The notes under the pieces were generated by a model. That model was not told the DNA's origin. It made no database searches and worked only from the letters and a program-made list of their open reading frames with translations. 64,000 nt of DNA from Pseudo-nitzschia pungens (lineage: Eukaryota; Bacillariophyta; Bacillariophyceae; Bacillariales; Bacillariaceae), in assembly GCA_037355855.1 (NCBI GenBank), contig CM074758.1, forward strand, positions 8,529,001 to 8,593,000, written 5' to 3'. Shown piece after piece: positions 1-12,024 of this stretch; position 1 is the stretch's first letter, and each line of letters opens with the position of its first letter. The position numbers and the translations under genes are program-made.

Positions 1-59
1 GTAAGCTCCTTTTATGATATACATTGCCAACTCCTGAGTTGTGCCCCAATAAATGCAAT

Positions 60-3000
60 TTAAAGCAATTCTGCCCAGTCTATAGCATCAATCTTTGAAT
101 AATATTTGCCGTCGACTCCTTCTTCTCGTCTTACTTGAAAATATTTTTCTGGCATGCTGACATTGGATTGTGTGGCCAACTCCTGTTTCAGCGACATTAC
201 AAAATCTTCATCGTGAGTGATCAGGATCAACTGGAAATTGCTTTGCTGTGACCGGGATGCAATGATCTGAGCGAGGGCGATGGCTAGACCCCGCTTGTTG
301 TTGTCATCCAAATTCACGGTGGGTTCGTCCAGCGATATGCAGCCGAATTTGACACAGAAAGTCTCCGCGAGCGCCAAACGAATGACTATGCTTGCTAGCA
401 CGCGTTGCCCGGCACTACATCGTCCTCTCATATCCATCTGACTTCCCCCACCCTTGGACATGACTACTCTGTAGTTGTACGAACGAGTGGTTCGACCACT
501 AGAATCATTTCCAGAAACAATTTCAATATTTGTGATATCCTCGCCCTTGTAGGTTAGGGTCCAGAGGTCTCGGATAATCGTGTTGATCTCCGTAATTTTG
601 ATGCTATGATAGCGCTGCAGAGCCTTGTCTAGAGCCGAGTGATATTTTTCGATATCCTTGACTGCCATTTCCGTGGTATCTTGTCGAATGGAAGCCTTTC
701 GGAAGTCTTCTTCCACGTCTCTGTACTCGTTCTGCGAGAGCTTCCGCTTTAATCCACGAACTGTATCGATGATCTCTGCACGTCTGCCTTCCAATCGTGC
801 CTTGTTGGCAATGAGCTGCTCGTTTCGGTTTCGAAGGCTTTCCTGGTCTTCTTCCAATCGTTCGCGGTCGTCTCCCTCTTTCTTTTCGTCTTCGATCTCC
901 TTTATTTCTCTTTCCAATTCTTTTATTAAGTCTAAGGATTCAAGCACTTTGATGTTCTCTTTCAGATTTTTGCGCTGAATTTCTTGGTCCTCAACCAATC
1001 TTCCCAGTTGTGTCAGATCCGGCATCATGCTCTCGATCTCTTTGTCCTTTTCTTTTGCTTTCTGAACAAGCCTTTCGTTCTTCGACTCTAAACGACCGAC
1101 ATCCTCTTGTGAGTTCGACTTTTCGTAATCGTCAATCGAATCGACAATACTTTGTAAAGCTGTTACGTCATTGTTGAATGAAGTCAATGTGCTGCTGATT
1201 CTTTTCTCTTCTTCTGCCGCAAGATTTCGAGCTCGAGTTCTCTGATTTTCTTTGGCGTTGATGCGCTGCTTCAAAGGTGGGACTTGTTCGCGTAGCTAAA
1301 GAGTGAAATTTATTGATCGACATGATGCAGTTCAGTCCGAGTGTGGGTTGTTAGGATACAAATTTCAAATCCTGTTTGAAAATCTCACTGCAACGCAAGA
1401 CGCACGTACCTTGTCGTTTTCCTTCTGTTTGTCAACGAACTTATTCTCAAGTGCGGTCTTTTCTGCTTCATCTTTCAGCTGTTGTTCGAATTTGGCTTCC
1501 ATTCTCTTCCAGTGATCCTCGAGACGAGCTGCATTTGTGGAAGCTTGTTGCACACGGTCATTAATGGAAGCTAATTCTGAATTGAGCTGCGTGACACTCT
1601 CTACTCACCAAAGAGGGAACCCATAAAGAAAGGTGAAACGTTTTGGTCAGTCAGCACTAGCGTTTCCAACAATATATAAATCTAGCATGCCGAGATAAAC
1701 GCATTCTACGTACCGGCATAGTCGTCTTTCTTTTGGAGCGATTCGGACAGTTCTGCCTCGACTTCTTTCAGATCCCGTCCCTGTGGATCCGAGTTCATCA
1801 TGCGAAAATTTGACTCCTTTTGGCTGACTTGCTCGCGTTCCAGGGCGATGCGAAGGGAGTCGACTACCCAGCGCTTCGAAGCCTCCGCAAGTCCGCGGAG
1901 GTCTTTTACGTCTGATTGAACTTGTTCGACGATGGCCGTGATTTTCTCAAGCTCATTCTTGTTCTTGCGAACAACCCCAGCTAGCTCACCGTTGCTTTTG
2001 TCCAGTTCCTGTAGATCTTTTTCGATGCGCTGGTACTCCAGGATAGCACCCACGGTGCCTTTGACAATAGTTTGCCATTCGTTGTACTTGCGCTGTTTGA
2101 TTGAAATGTCACAGACGGTGGCGCAAAACCATGCAAGGGTGTTAATCCCGAAGAAAAATGAACGGCAGCGAAAAAACTAGACAACAACACACAAGTCCTT
2201 GATAGCGACTCACCTTTGCGATTTTGGTCCCTTCGTCGACCTGTATCAGCGCTGTCGTCAGCCGTTTCATTGAATTCTGAAATTTGATCCAATCACTCTC
2301 TTCTTCGATATCTCGCGCACAGCATGGGCAACGAAAGTTGCGGATACCTGGCTCCGAAGACTTTGCCTTTCGGCAGAATGAAACCGATCGCAACGGCCGT
2401 GAGCACGAGGGCTTCAAGAATTCGTCTCAAAACACAAATACTACCTAGTTGTATCAATACTCGAGTTGTAAGCACAAACGCCCGATACAAGCGTTGCGGG
2501 AGCAGGCTCATTATTCCAAGTCCTTACCTTTTCAAAGATGTTTTTCAGGACGGCTCGGATCACCTTGGGCGGTACATCGTCCAGTGAGCGACCCTCAATG
2601 TCCTCAACTTGCTCCGTCAGGTACGAGAGGAGCTCCTCGGGGCGTTCCTCAGAGATGGCTACGGGTGTTGGCACCTTTTGCTCGTATTGCTCAAAGGTTC
2701 GAAGATTTTCTACTAATCGTTTGGTCTTGTCGACGCTTGGTTTGAGTGCCGCCAGGCGCTGCTCTTTTTGGCGAACGGACTTTATGCCGTGATTTTGCAG
2801 GGCCGTCTTTTCGGAAACAATGGCTTGGATCCGTCGGATCGTGTCCTGGTGTTGGTCCAGATCGCGCTCCTTGTCCTCGAGCTTGCCTTGGATTTCGTCG
2901 TTGATCTTCTCCACCATATTTTTCAGCTCCTCGCCCCTGTTGTCCGTGGTGTGCCCGGGAAGCTCGGTCGACAGAGGCTCGATCCGGGCAGCCTGGCAGG

Positions 3001-4949
3001 CAAACCGTTGATCCGAAATGTTGATCTGGAGTTCTTCCAGATCTGTCTGGCACTTGGCTTTCATTTGCTCGATGGCACTTTGTGTCTTGAAAGTACTGCG
3101 AAGATCCTCCTGAATAACCCTGTCGTTTTCGATTTTCTTTTTGAGTTCCTCGATCTTGTTGTTGAGGCTCCCGATTTCGATAGGGATTTGTTTTTGTCGC
3201 GGATTCGCGTTGGCTTCGTCTCTGATGTTGGCCGCTTTCATTGCCTTGTTTTTGGCGTCTTCCAGGTTGCTCTTGCGAAATTTTTGCACTACCGGCAAAT
3301 CAGAAACGATTGCACGATGAATCGGAGACATCCAGTCGATACAAAGGTGTGAGAAAAAAGCGAGAATGAAACCCCGTGAAAGTGTTAATCACAATTCGAC
3401 ACGCACCTGGTTGGCTGTTTCGTCTCCGGTCGATTTCATCCCTGAGCTTGCGCTGCTCCCGACGCGATTCATCGACCCGAAGCTCGACGGAACTCAGCTT
3501 TCCCTTGAGCTCGGACAGCTCGTTGTTGAATTCGTCTTCCTGTCCCTGAGCCTTGCTCTTCTGGGAGGACAACTGCTCGTCGAGCTCTTCCCGCTTCTTT
3601 CGAACGACCCGGAAATACTCGTCCATGTCTGCTTTGGGAATGGAGAGAATGGCCGCCACTGGCTCGTCCCCGGAACCACCCCGTCCGGGAGACCCGATCA
3701 CCGTTGATTCGTCTCCCTGAGTCAGGTAATGCCGCGAGGCGTTGGTGTCCTGCGTGGACCCGGCGAGCTGCGAGTTCTGGGTGATCTGGGTCACCATGTC
3801 CTCGAGGCCGTAGGTCGTCCCGATGTCGCACATTTTCTCGTAGCGCTTCCTCCGATTGTCCAGGTCGGACTGTTTCGAGGCCTGCAATCGTCCCACCTCG
3901 GACTGCAGCTCGGTCTGCTCGGCACGAATCCCTTCGAGCTCGCGCTTTGCGGCCTCGTACTTGTCCTGCAGGGCCAGTTTTCGTTCCATGTGCGATTCCT
4001 TTTGGTCGTCAAAGGTTCGGAGCCGCTCACGGAGTTCCTCCTCTCCGGAATCGGTGAGGTCCTCATGCAGCAAACCCCGCCGCGTGGTCACCGCCCCCCT
4101 TTGATTGACGTATTCGGTCATCTTGTCGTCGAGACGGTCATCGATATCGGCGGCCTGATTGATGAGGTTCTCGACCTTTCGGACCTCTTCCTTGTTCTCA
4201 TTGATGGCCTGCCGGGCACCTTCCAGCTGATCCTCCAGCTCCTCCAGCTGGTCGTTGTGTTTTTGGACCTCCGCCTTGAATCCCATCGCGGCGTGCTTGT
4301 GCGATCGGAGTTCCGCCACCACCGCCTTGTGGTCCTTGGCCTTGAGCGTGTACTCCTTCTTGGCCTTGGCAAAGACCTCCAGGGCCTTGGTGTACCGCGT
4401 CGAGTCGAAAATGTCGTCAAACTTTTTCTTGAGAACGGCTCCCTCCTGCAGTGGCCAAGAGGCGTCCTCCTGGTGGCAAAAGACAACGTTCTCGAGAATC
4501 GCTTTGGAGACTCCCAGCAATAGCGGAACCTGCCGGTCGAGCTCGGTACACTTGTGGCTCATCGACACCCTCTGTCCGTGCTGATCCGTGGCTCGGATCG
4601 TCCCGTCCAGCTGCTTGAAGTTGAGCTTGGTCTTTTGCTGCTTGACTTCCATGGATCGGACAACCACCATCGAGTTCCCGGCACCGTTGTTGAATCGCAG
4701 CTTGATGTTGGCCTTGACGACCGACGATCCGATGCTGCGGGGATCGTGGACAAAGGCCTGGCCGGCGGTCTTTCCCGGGGGCAGAGCACCGCACACAACG
4801 AATTTGAGAGATTCGATGATGGTCGTTTTTCCGCATCCGTTGGCACCGACAATGACGGTCAGGGGCGTGTAGAATTCCAGGACCTGCTCGGCATCTTCCG
4901 GGGAGAAGGATCGGACCCCGCGGACCGAGAGCTTGTCGATGGACGCCAT
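60..4949 (-). CDS. RAD50: RAD50 double-strand break repair ATPase
   Basis: ATPase and tether subunit of the MRE11-RAD50-NBS1 complex, acting in the nucleus at DNA double-strand breaks and telomeres. I read six exons: 4949-3407, 3288-2528, 2366-2214, 2092-1714, 1603-1410 and 1295-60; the phases join in frame to about 1,421 residues (the family is usually near 1,310). Visible: Walker A GANGCGKT at residues 35-42, long charged heptad-rich coiled coil on both arms, zinc-hook CPCC at about 781-784, ABC signature around CSAGQRVLAS, D-loop LDEPTVNLD and the switch LILITHDEDF near the C-terminus. The start is the only ATG ahead of the conserved N-terminal strand. The acceptor of exon 3 is the least certain junction: I chose the one giving FEKAKSSEPGIRNFRCPCC, but another AG upstream is also in phase. 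The gene looks intact. Confidence 0.95.
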
Positions 4950-6350
4950 GATTGGCGATTTTTGTGCAGTCTATTCTGGTTCGTCTGTGTTTGGGAGGTT
5001 CTCCGTTGAATCGTCCCGGTCTGCTTGTCGGTCGATGGTATTGTTGCGTTGATCCGAAGCAAGCGATGCGATTGCTTTGCCAAAGGAACAGCCGAGGCGA
5101 TTTTCGGGGGTTTTCCGCTCACCGTTGGAACTAGGAGGTCAACTGAATCAGTATTGTTGTGTTGTGTTGTGTTGCACCAGACCGATGGTGCTTCTCGATT
5201 GGAGACGGAGCCTTTTCTTTTGGTTCCAATCATTCACAGATTCACAGACTCGCAACAAACACTGTCGTAATAATAGTATCCGGCCTGCGCTTCGTCTTGC
5301 TTCGATCTGATTTCGAAGATCTTTTGAGATGATGATTCACAATCCCGGATCCCCGATGGTGTCTTTGCTTTGATTCCTTCGGATTTTTGATTTCTCCTGT
5401 TCCATTTTTGGTTGACTGCAAAAAAAATAATGATGCACAGACTGAAGAACTCCATCGATCGGATCGATCGAGCGCGAGAATTGCATCCGCCAACATGTCG
5501 CGCGATAAATCGGAACGCGGCTGAAAATGGGTGCTGTGTCACGGCGCAAATGAACCGCCATCATTGTTCTGCCTTTGTTGGTTGGAACCACCAAGAAGGG
5601 TTACTCATGACAAAGCCACAATTCGTCAGTTGCAGTTTTGAGAAGAAGGTACCTGCTGTCAGCTTGTCCAGGACACAGTCATACCACCAACTGCAGGATC
5701 TGGATTGTTTGGAACGGTATTACTATTAGTAATAGTAATCAGTCTCAAATAGCAGCACTAACTTACTACAATACTACACCAACGAGAAAATTATGAGGAC
5801 ACTTCTTCAGTTGCTAGGCAGCATTTTTGTCCACCTTCTCAATTTGAATCTGCCCTATGCTTTCACTACTTTCTCATGTATGATTCATCTACAAAATCAT
5901 TAAGGTCATACCATAAGATCTTACCAAGCAATCATGAAGTGCGCGCTTTTGCACAAAGTTCAAAAAATGAAATTTCCAGAACAGGATGCGTCCAAATCTG
6001 TGTTGGACAGCATTACTATGCAAAATTTTAGTACGGTCATCACGAGTAATTACGGTATTTCCACAGTTCCCGTCTCACTGTTGGTTCTTCCGCATTCGTA
6101 CGGTACCATACGACGTAAGTTACACGTAACAAGTGAGAAAGATACGACCCAAAAACCAAAAAATCCAAAAAACTTGTAGCGAAACTCGGAACTTACAATG
6201 TTGAACGGCGACAGATTACGGGTATCTATCCAGAAGACATAGAGACTGAGACTTCCCAGTTGCAATCAGATCCCGTTTCCGTGTTAGATTATTTTTTGAA
6301 CGTGAACGTTCAGAACGGCCAAATAAGGACACACGCACACGACCTCAAAG
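4950..6350. other. Divergent intergenic region RAD50 / EndoU
   Basis: About 1.4 kb separates the divergently transcribed RAD50 and EndoU-like genes. It holds only short unrelated open frames, A/T-rich runs and a TGTTGTGTTGTGTTG stretch near 5155-5175. No coding sequence, RNA gene or element is recognised; it presumably carries both promoters and 5' UTRs. Confidence 0.6.
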
Positions 6351-7855
6351 ATGGATGCCCTAGTCGAAAGCTACTATCGTGAGATCTACGAAGACAGGGG
6401 GGTGGATCGCGACGAGGCCGCCCGCCTCTCGGCCTTTTTTTCGGAGCTCAACCCGCCTCCCGACAAGCTCATGTGGCTTCGGTCGACCGCCTTTCGCATC
6501 GGCTGCGAATTCTTGTCCGAAGACGACAAGGATCAAAACATCGCCCTTCTCAAGTGCATCAACTACATCGTCCACGCCCTCGAAACCCTCTGCATGGTAC
6601 CGGCTCTTCCCGAGGGGAATTCCGAGTACGACGGGGAACTGATGCAAGACTATTTTGGTGACATCTTTTCCGACCTTTCTGTGGACCGAGGCGAGAGAAG
6701 CGAGCTGTATGCCTATTTCGAAGAAAACATTCCTCCGTCCGACTCCTTGGTGCCCATGAGAGCCTCGGCCTTCAAAGCAGCCATCGAATGCCTGAGCGAG
6801 GACAGCAACGAATCCAACATTGGCCTGCTGCGATGTGTCAATTCCGTGGTTCACAGTTTTGAGCACGTGTGTTACAGGTAGGCACGAAAACAAACTCTGT
6901 ATGCAACTCTGTTTTCTTTTGTTTTCAAAGCTCTATTTCCTCACAAACGCACTTGGATGCCTTCCACACAAATTTCGATTGCAGGCCCAAACAGTACACT
7001 CTACAGAAGGAATTCAATCTGGACGTGAATCTCAGTGATGCTGTTCAGGAAATGTGGAACCTGGATGTCAATCGGCTCACTCCCAATGTAGATTACACCA
7101 TGGAAGTACAGGAGGGAAAAAAACCCTATTGGAAAGAAGACAAGGCCGAGGATCCCTTGTTTTCCAGCGTTGACGCAGATGCCCTCAATCGTCCCACCTA
7201 TCGAACCTTCGTTGCCTTGTTGGACAATTACACCAGCAAGACGGGGGAGAGCGAAATCGTCACGTCTGAGGAGGAACGTGAAATCGATGCGTTTTTGAAA
7301 GCCATCCTGCAAACGGCTCCGATGCAGTACTGCCACAAATACCTTTGCGAAAAGAAGGGGGACGAGATCCCTTCCGATTTGGGCGGCTTCAAAGAACTGC
7401 TGCACCGCATTTGGTTCGATCTGTACCGACGGCAACGAGCGGGCGACTCGAGTGGATTCGAGCACGTCTTTGTGGGCGAAGTGAAGAACGACAAGATCAG
7501 TGGGATGCACAACTGGATCCAGATCTACCTGCAGGAAAAGCAGGGAGCCCTCGATTATCGTGGGTACATCAAGCCGCGTCGGCGAGACGACGCGGAGACG
7601 AATTCCGACGACCAAGTGCTGACGATTCAGTTCCACTGGAACGGAGTCGAGAAGATGGTTGGAACTAGCCTGATCGGGACGAGTCCAGAATTCGAAATGG
7701 CGTTGTATACCACCTGCTTCCTTTTGGGAGAGGAGAACAACGAAATCACCCTCGACACGGGAACCGGAGACGTCTTCGACCTGAACATTCGATGCTACAC
7801 ATTCGGTGACAAAATCGGCACATCCTTCCCCGAAGTTTCCGCTCATTACGATTAG
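6351..7855 (+). CDS. ENDOU: EndoU/XendoU-family endoribonuclease with duplicated N-terminal module
   Basis: Metal-dependent uridylate-specific endoribonuclease family (XendoU/PP11), which cleaves RNA 5' of uridines to leave 2',3'-cyclic phosphates. Two exons, 6351-6877 and 6985-7855 (intron 107 bp, phase 2), give 465 residues. The catalytic half shows the first histidine in FEHVFVGE (H336), the second in GMHNWIQIYL (H351), and a lysine (about K399) followed by the family signature IGTSPEFEMALYTTCFL. Ahead of it lie two copies of a roughly 75-residue module (about 10-86 and 98-174), each ending in a pattern like LSED...NI.LL+C+N..VH..E. I do not recognise this module. No signal peptide is seen, so a cytosolic or nuclear site is likely, unlike secreted animal EndoU. 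It converges with the DUF1350 gene, with 170 bp between stops. Confidence 0.9.
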
Positions 7856-8025
7856 AATACTTTTGTTTCGTATCTCTCAGGGGAAATTCGAAACAGACGT
7901 AGGTGCCGAAGCTGAGTGTTCATGGTAGCAGTATACATACATATTCTGGAACGTTTCTAGATTTGGAACAATTTCAGATTCCTAATTACGAAAACAATAG
8001 ATCTGTAGTATGGATGCAGCACGGC

Positions 8026-9348
8026 CTATGCCTCGCTGCTGCTGTTCGAAAGTCTGGGGATCGATGCTGCGCTCGGAGGTTTGCCCAGCACCCAATCGCA
8101 GACCTCGTCCACCAGGGTGCCAAAGTTTTTCTCGTCTCCGAAGGAGGCCCCTTGAAAGCCACCCATCGCTTCCTTGGCCATGTCCATGTTCTCGGCTGAA
8201 ATTCCGTCGCCCAAACCTCCCATCGCATCCTTCGCCAGCTCGTCCACATTCCATTGAAAATACACCGGTGTCAGATGGCCACCCGGTAGCTTGGAGACCC
8301 GAAGGTCGTTGCCCGCGTTGCCTCCGCCATAGGATTCGCACGCCGCCCGGAAGTCCTCCGACGAGTCGAGAGAGTCGTCGTCAAAGACAAAGACCCGTGT
8401 CTTTGCCTGTACGTTGTCGTTGTATCTCAGTTGGATCAGCCGCTCCGTGTCTTGCGCATTGGGAGAAAAGTCCACCCCGATGGCTCCGACCGCCATTTCG
8501 GCAAAGTCAAAGATGCTGTTGATCACTTCGGGATTGCCCATGTTTCGCATGTTCATGCCTCCCCTCAGTTCCTGGGCAAAGGACCTCGCCATCGTAATGG
8601 TTTTGGCAAAGGAAAAGTTGTTGTACGCCATGAATCCGACCCCGTCGAAGGAGCTGTCTAGGCCTGTCGCTGCCATATAGATGGTTTGCAGCTTGCACCC
8701 CAGGCTGTGCGCCAGGGAATACGTCGGCAACTGGGACCGGCCCTCCTTTTCGTTTTCCTCGTTCAGAACCAGCAAGGCCCTGCGGGTGCGTTCCCCCGTC
8801 TGTTTGGCCAAGCCAAAGTGATCGAGACCCACCTCGTACGGCGCCGTGATGCAGACCGCATTCAGCTTGTCAGATACCTTGGAAAGAAGTTCGTTGTACG
8901 CAACCTGCGGGTATTGTCCCAGACCGGCTCCTCCGGTGAATACGATGACGCAGGAAGGGATCGAATTTGAGGGTGGATCCAGCTTCCACACGTAATCGTC
9001 TTCGGGTTTGATGAACGCACTCGGTTCCTGGCCGTCCGAATCTTCCGAATCTTCCTTTGGCAAGAACAATTTAGACCACCGTGGTTTGCCGCGTCCCTCC
9101 GCCGCACTAGACTCCTGCTGTATTTGCCATTGTTGGTCTAGTGTGGCAAGAGCAGAAGTGAGTTCCCCAAAGTCACCGCCACTCGGACCAGTTGCCGCAA
9201 GCGAGATGCTGGCAGGTCGTGGATTGCGAGCAGTCGGACCGACTCGTGAAAAGGCCGATACAGATACTAGCACCCCATTGTGATGTTCCGTCAAACACAA
9301 TCCAACGAGGGCAGTGGATAAACCCAAGATCGCTCGTATCCTCTGCAT
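8026..9348 (-). CDS. DUF1350 alpha/beta-hydrolase-like protein, plastid-targeted
   Basis: Single-exon gene of 440 residues belonging to the DUF1350 family found in cyanobacteria, algae and plants; the molecular role is not established. The family fold is alpha/beta-hydrolase-like. Here the strand SCVIVFTGGAGLGQYPQ begins the conserved core, and YSLAHSLGCKLQ (H then S-x-G) resembles a nucleophile elbow. The N-terminus has a hydrophobic signal peptide that ends VSVSA|FSRVG at about residue 32, then an S/T/R-rich stretch, which fits diatom import into complex plastids. The start is an ATG immediately before the signal sequence. Its promoter side faces the large transposon, whose left end is 500 bp away. 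Confidence 0.85.
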   Translation of the reverse strand: MQRIRAILGLSTALVGLCLTEHHNGVLVSVSAFSRVGPTARNPRPASISLAATGPSGGDFGELTSALATLDQQWQIQQESSAAEGRGKPRWSKLFLPKEDSEDSDGQEPSAFIKPEDDYVWKLDPPSNSIPSCVIVFTGGAGLGQYPQVAYNELLSKVSDKLNAVCITAPYEVGLDHFGLAKQTGERTRRALLVLNEENEKEGRSQLPTYSLAHSLGCKLQTIYMAATGLDSSFDGVGFMAYNNFSFAKTITMARSFAQELRGGMNMRNMGNPEVINSIFDFAEMAVGAIGVDFSPNAQDTERLIQLRYNDNVQAKTRVFVFDDDSLDSSEDFRAACESYGGGNAGNDLRVSKLPGGHLTPVYFQWNVDELAKDAMGGLGDGISAENMDMAKEAMGGFQGASFGDEKNFGTLVDEVCDWVLGKPPSAASIPRLSNSSSEA

Positions 9349-9849
9349 CGTTGATCTGGGTTTGGTGTTCTCGCTTTAGAAAAAATGCTGAAGTGAAGTA
9401 CTCTACTTTGCTTCACCAGCATATCTCCCGGTATCGCGGGAAGCCGATTGGAAGATTGCTACTGCGTAAGTCGTCAGATGGTGTTGGAGAAACTGAGTTT
9501 CATGAAAGAAAAGGTGCCAGAAGGCTTTCGAAAACTTTTCTTTCGGGACCCAAAATGAAAAATACAATAATGAAACGTGTCAAAAAATATTTTCGAATGA
9601 ACAACTCATCAACAAAATTTTGAGGTTGATGAACCCCCTTTACACTTTTCACTTTGAGCTAAGATAGAATGGATGAATCATCGACAATCCTTCCCTCACA
9701 AAATGAACGATTTCCCCCCCTTTTTCGACAGACATTATTTTTGCAGTTCGGAGTGAGAACAAAAAATAAACAGCGATGACAGCAATTATTTACTGTATCT
9801 ATTCAATCAGAACAGTCGCATCTTTCCTCCAACAAATCCATTTACCATA
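9349..9849. other. Spacer between DUF1350 gene and transposon
   Basis: About 500 bp with no recognisable gene. It is the left part of what was probably a short shared promoter between the DUF1350 gene and derlin before the transposon inserted. The TA duplicated at insertion is at 9848-9849. Confidence 0.6.
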
Positions 9850-10069
9850 CTACGAGTCCGATAACAATTGAGACTGGTCGAGTATTGAGCCAAAAATGAA
9901 CTGAATATTCCCCAACCAAAATGGAACGCGCCGGGATGGAGAACATACCAATGCCAAAAAATTATTTTGTAGTAGATAATTTCCTATAACCTCTAATAGT
10001 ATGCTGTTTTGTTAGTGGAAACCCATTGTTCGAGTGCCTTTCCAATCTTTGTAAAAAATCACATTTTTT
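9850..10069 (+). repeat. Left terminal inverted repeat of the transposon
   Basis: About 220 bp. It matches the reverse complement of 14227-14443, including the shared blocks GAACTGAATATTCCCCAACC, CGCGCCGGGATGGAGAACAT and GTGGAAACCCATTGTTCGAG. Small substitutions and indels occur, for example near 9884-9895 and 9953-9970. Confidence 0.92.
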
Positions 10070-10125
10070 GACACCACAGTTCTTCGCATCAAATAACGAG
10101 AATACAAGACGAGAACACGTTGACC

Positions 10126-11274
10126 ATGGTGGTGGATCCGGCAGATACCAGAGCCAAAGCGCGTAGCAAACTGCAACTTAGCAGGGAGTTAGGGCAACAG
10201 AGGCAGGAGAAGCCTCATCCTAAAAGAGGAGGAGCTCATGGATATCCAGTATGGCGTCGACGAGAGATACTGGAGGATCACGAAGCAGGCTTACCTGTAC
10301 CTGTTGCGAGAGCAACGCTCTTCCGGTGGAAAAAGAAACTGCATCCCTATCGAATGACCGGCAACAAAGACAAGACAGAGCTGGTGGGTGCAGATTTGAC
10401 CCTCCTCATGCTCTGTCTTGTTATTTGGCCACATGCAACGCTTGACCAGATGGCAATGTTTATTTACAACGAGGGGGGAGGGATCTACAGCAAGCAGCTC
10501 CTCTCGCACCGGTTACAAGAGATGAATATCACACAAAAGAAAGGCAGTATCGAATCTTACCGGGCTTACACTCCCGAAAACAAGAGGAAGGAATGGTTGT
10601 TCTGGAACAGACCATTGCCATCTGGCATTGCTGGCATCCCCAGAAAGCGCCTCATCGATATAGACGAGTTCGCCATGGAAACACGGAGACTGAATCGCAG
10701 CAAGGCTTGGGCAGTTAGTTTTCGTAGAGTTCGGAGTATTGGCAACTACGCGAAAGGGCAGAAACTTACAGTGATTATCGCTGTGGAGGCTGGAGATCCC
10801 ACTGTACCCAACAATTTGTCTGGCAGCCTACGCCATCCTCGTCGATGGGTACGAGTGAGCAGAAACCATGGAACTACAGGGGACGCGTTCGCTTCCTTTG
10901 TAGGCAGTATCTGCTCGTCTTTTGAAGGCGAGCAGCGAGTTCCACAGATAGATGACTGGAGAGTCTTCATGTGGGACAACTTGAGCAGCCATGCTGCTCC
11001 AATTGTCTACAACACCATTTTCGACAGGGAGGGACCGACGAGATACAACGTTGTCCCCCGGCCTCCCTATCAACCGAAGTACGGACCGACAGAGTATATC
11101 ATCTGTCAGTTAGTCAACTACCTCAAGATCAATACGAGTGGGGAGCTAGATTTGGTAGATCTAGAACAACAAATCTACAGAGCTGCAGGAGCAATCGGTC
11201 CATTCGACGGGACCTTTGCTCACTGTGGATACAGTGTCGATGGTAACTACCCCGGTGTTGTAATAGAGCGCTGA
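10126..11274 (+). CDS. DDE transposase, IS630/Tc1-mariner superfamily (DD38E)
   Basis: Cut-and-paste transposase of 382 residues, intact. The N-terminal part carries a helix-turn-helix-like basic region (YPVWRRREILEDHEAGLPVP, then ATLFRWKKKL). The catalytic core has LIDIDEF (D180), FMWDNLSSHAA (D284) and KYGPTEYIICQL (E323); the last two acidic residues are separated by 38, i.e. DD38E. These match the DDE_3 superendonuclease pattern of IS630 and mariner enzymes. I chose the ATG at 10126 as start; the frame is open slightly further upstream. It lies just inside the left inverted repeat and reads toward the element's second gene. No frameshift or internal stop, so the enzyme may still be functional. 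Confidence 0.9.
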   Translation: MVVDPADTRAKARSKLQLSRELGQQRQEKPHPKRGGAHGYPVWRRREILEDHEAGLPVPVARATLFRWKKKLHPYRMTGNKDKTELVGADLTLLMLCLVIWPHATLDQMAMFIYNEGGGIYSKQLLSHRLQEMNITQKKGSIESYRAYTPENKRKEWLFWNRPLPSGIAGIPRKRLIDIDEFAMETRRLNRSKAWAVSFRRVRSIGNYAKGQKLTVIIAVEAGDPTVPNNLSGSLRHPRRWVRVSRNHGTTGDAFASFVGSICSSFEGEQRVPQIDDWRVFMWDNLSSHAAPIVYNTIFDREGPTRYNVVPRPPYQPKYGPTEYIICQLVNYLKINTSGELDLVDLEQQIYRAAGAIGPFDGTFAHCGYSVDGNYPGVVIER

Positions 11275-12024
11275 GCGCCATTGTCGATTGTCGAGTCTCC
11301 ACCATTGTTGATTGTCGCGTCTCCACCATGGTCGATTTCGATTTGGTTGTATTTCTTAGTGGTAGTTTAGATTTTCTTTTACAGAGTTGCAAAATTAGAA
11401 ATAATGAATTAGTGTTGCTCCAGTTTGCTCCAGTTTTCTCTAGTTGCTACGAAATAGGTTTTCGATTGTACCCAATAGCACCGGCCGTCGATCACTCCCA
11501 CGTCTTAAGTATCGAACACTTGTGGGAATCGGTTATATTCGTTTCCATTGGTGGATATCGAACATAGGTACAATAGAAAACCTTGGACGTCTAGATGGTG
11601 GGATTGAAGTTGACCGGCGCCGCAAAGTATAGAAGAACTCCTGGGATTGAAGTCGGCCGACGCCGCAAAGTATAGAAGAACTGCTGGGACTCAGAGGTGT
11701 TGGACCTCTCTTTAGCTATTGTAGATCTACGAGTCCGGATATCGAACATACCGGTACACGAAAGTCCGGAACGCAAACACGAGTGGATCGGTCGATCCAC
11801 TCCACCACCAGCAGCAAGCAGAGTAAACAGCAGAGCAAACAGCAGAGCAAAAAAAAAGGAGCAGCAAGCAGCAGCACATAATTTTGCTGCTGGTAACATG
11901 TAATAACTACACCATGTCTCCAGCAAGAGTAACCGACCGGCAATCGACAACCAACCGGCAATCGACAATGGACAATGGACACGACAATTTACAGCTAATC
12001 ATAGATAATTACTAAGAATACAAT
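11275..12024. repeat. Internal spacer of the transposon with short repeats
   Basis: About 750 bp between the two convergent genes. It holds two tandem 43 bp units (11600-11642 and 11643-11685, sharing CGCAAAGTATAGAAGAACT). Motifs GATTGTCGAGTCTCC and GGCAATCGACAA recur around 11283-11330 and 11935-11970. GATTGTCGAGTCTCC is also found at about 13982, just inside the other end of the element. These could be transposase-binding or simple sequence-derived repeats. No coding sequence is convincing. Confidence 0.7.

Noticed and set aside
2293..2511. Alternative reading of RAD50 zinc-hook region (LTAVAIGFILPKGKVFG)
   Set aside because: It would put the CPCC hook out of frame; the chosen exon keeps the hook and phase.
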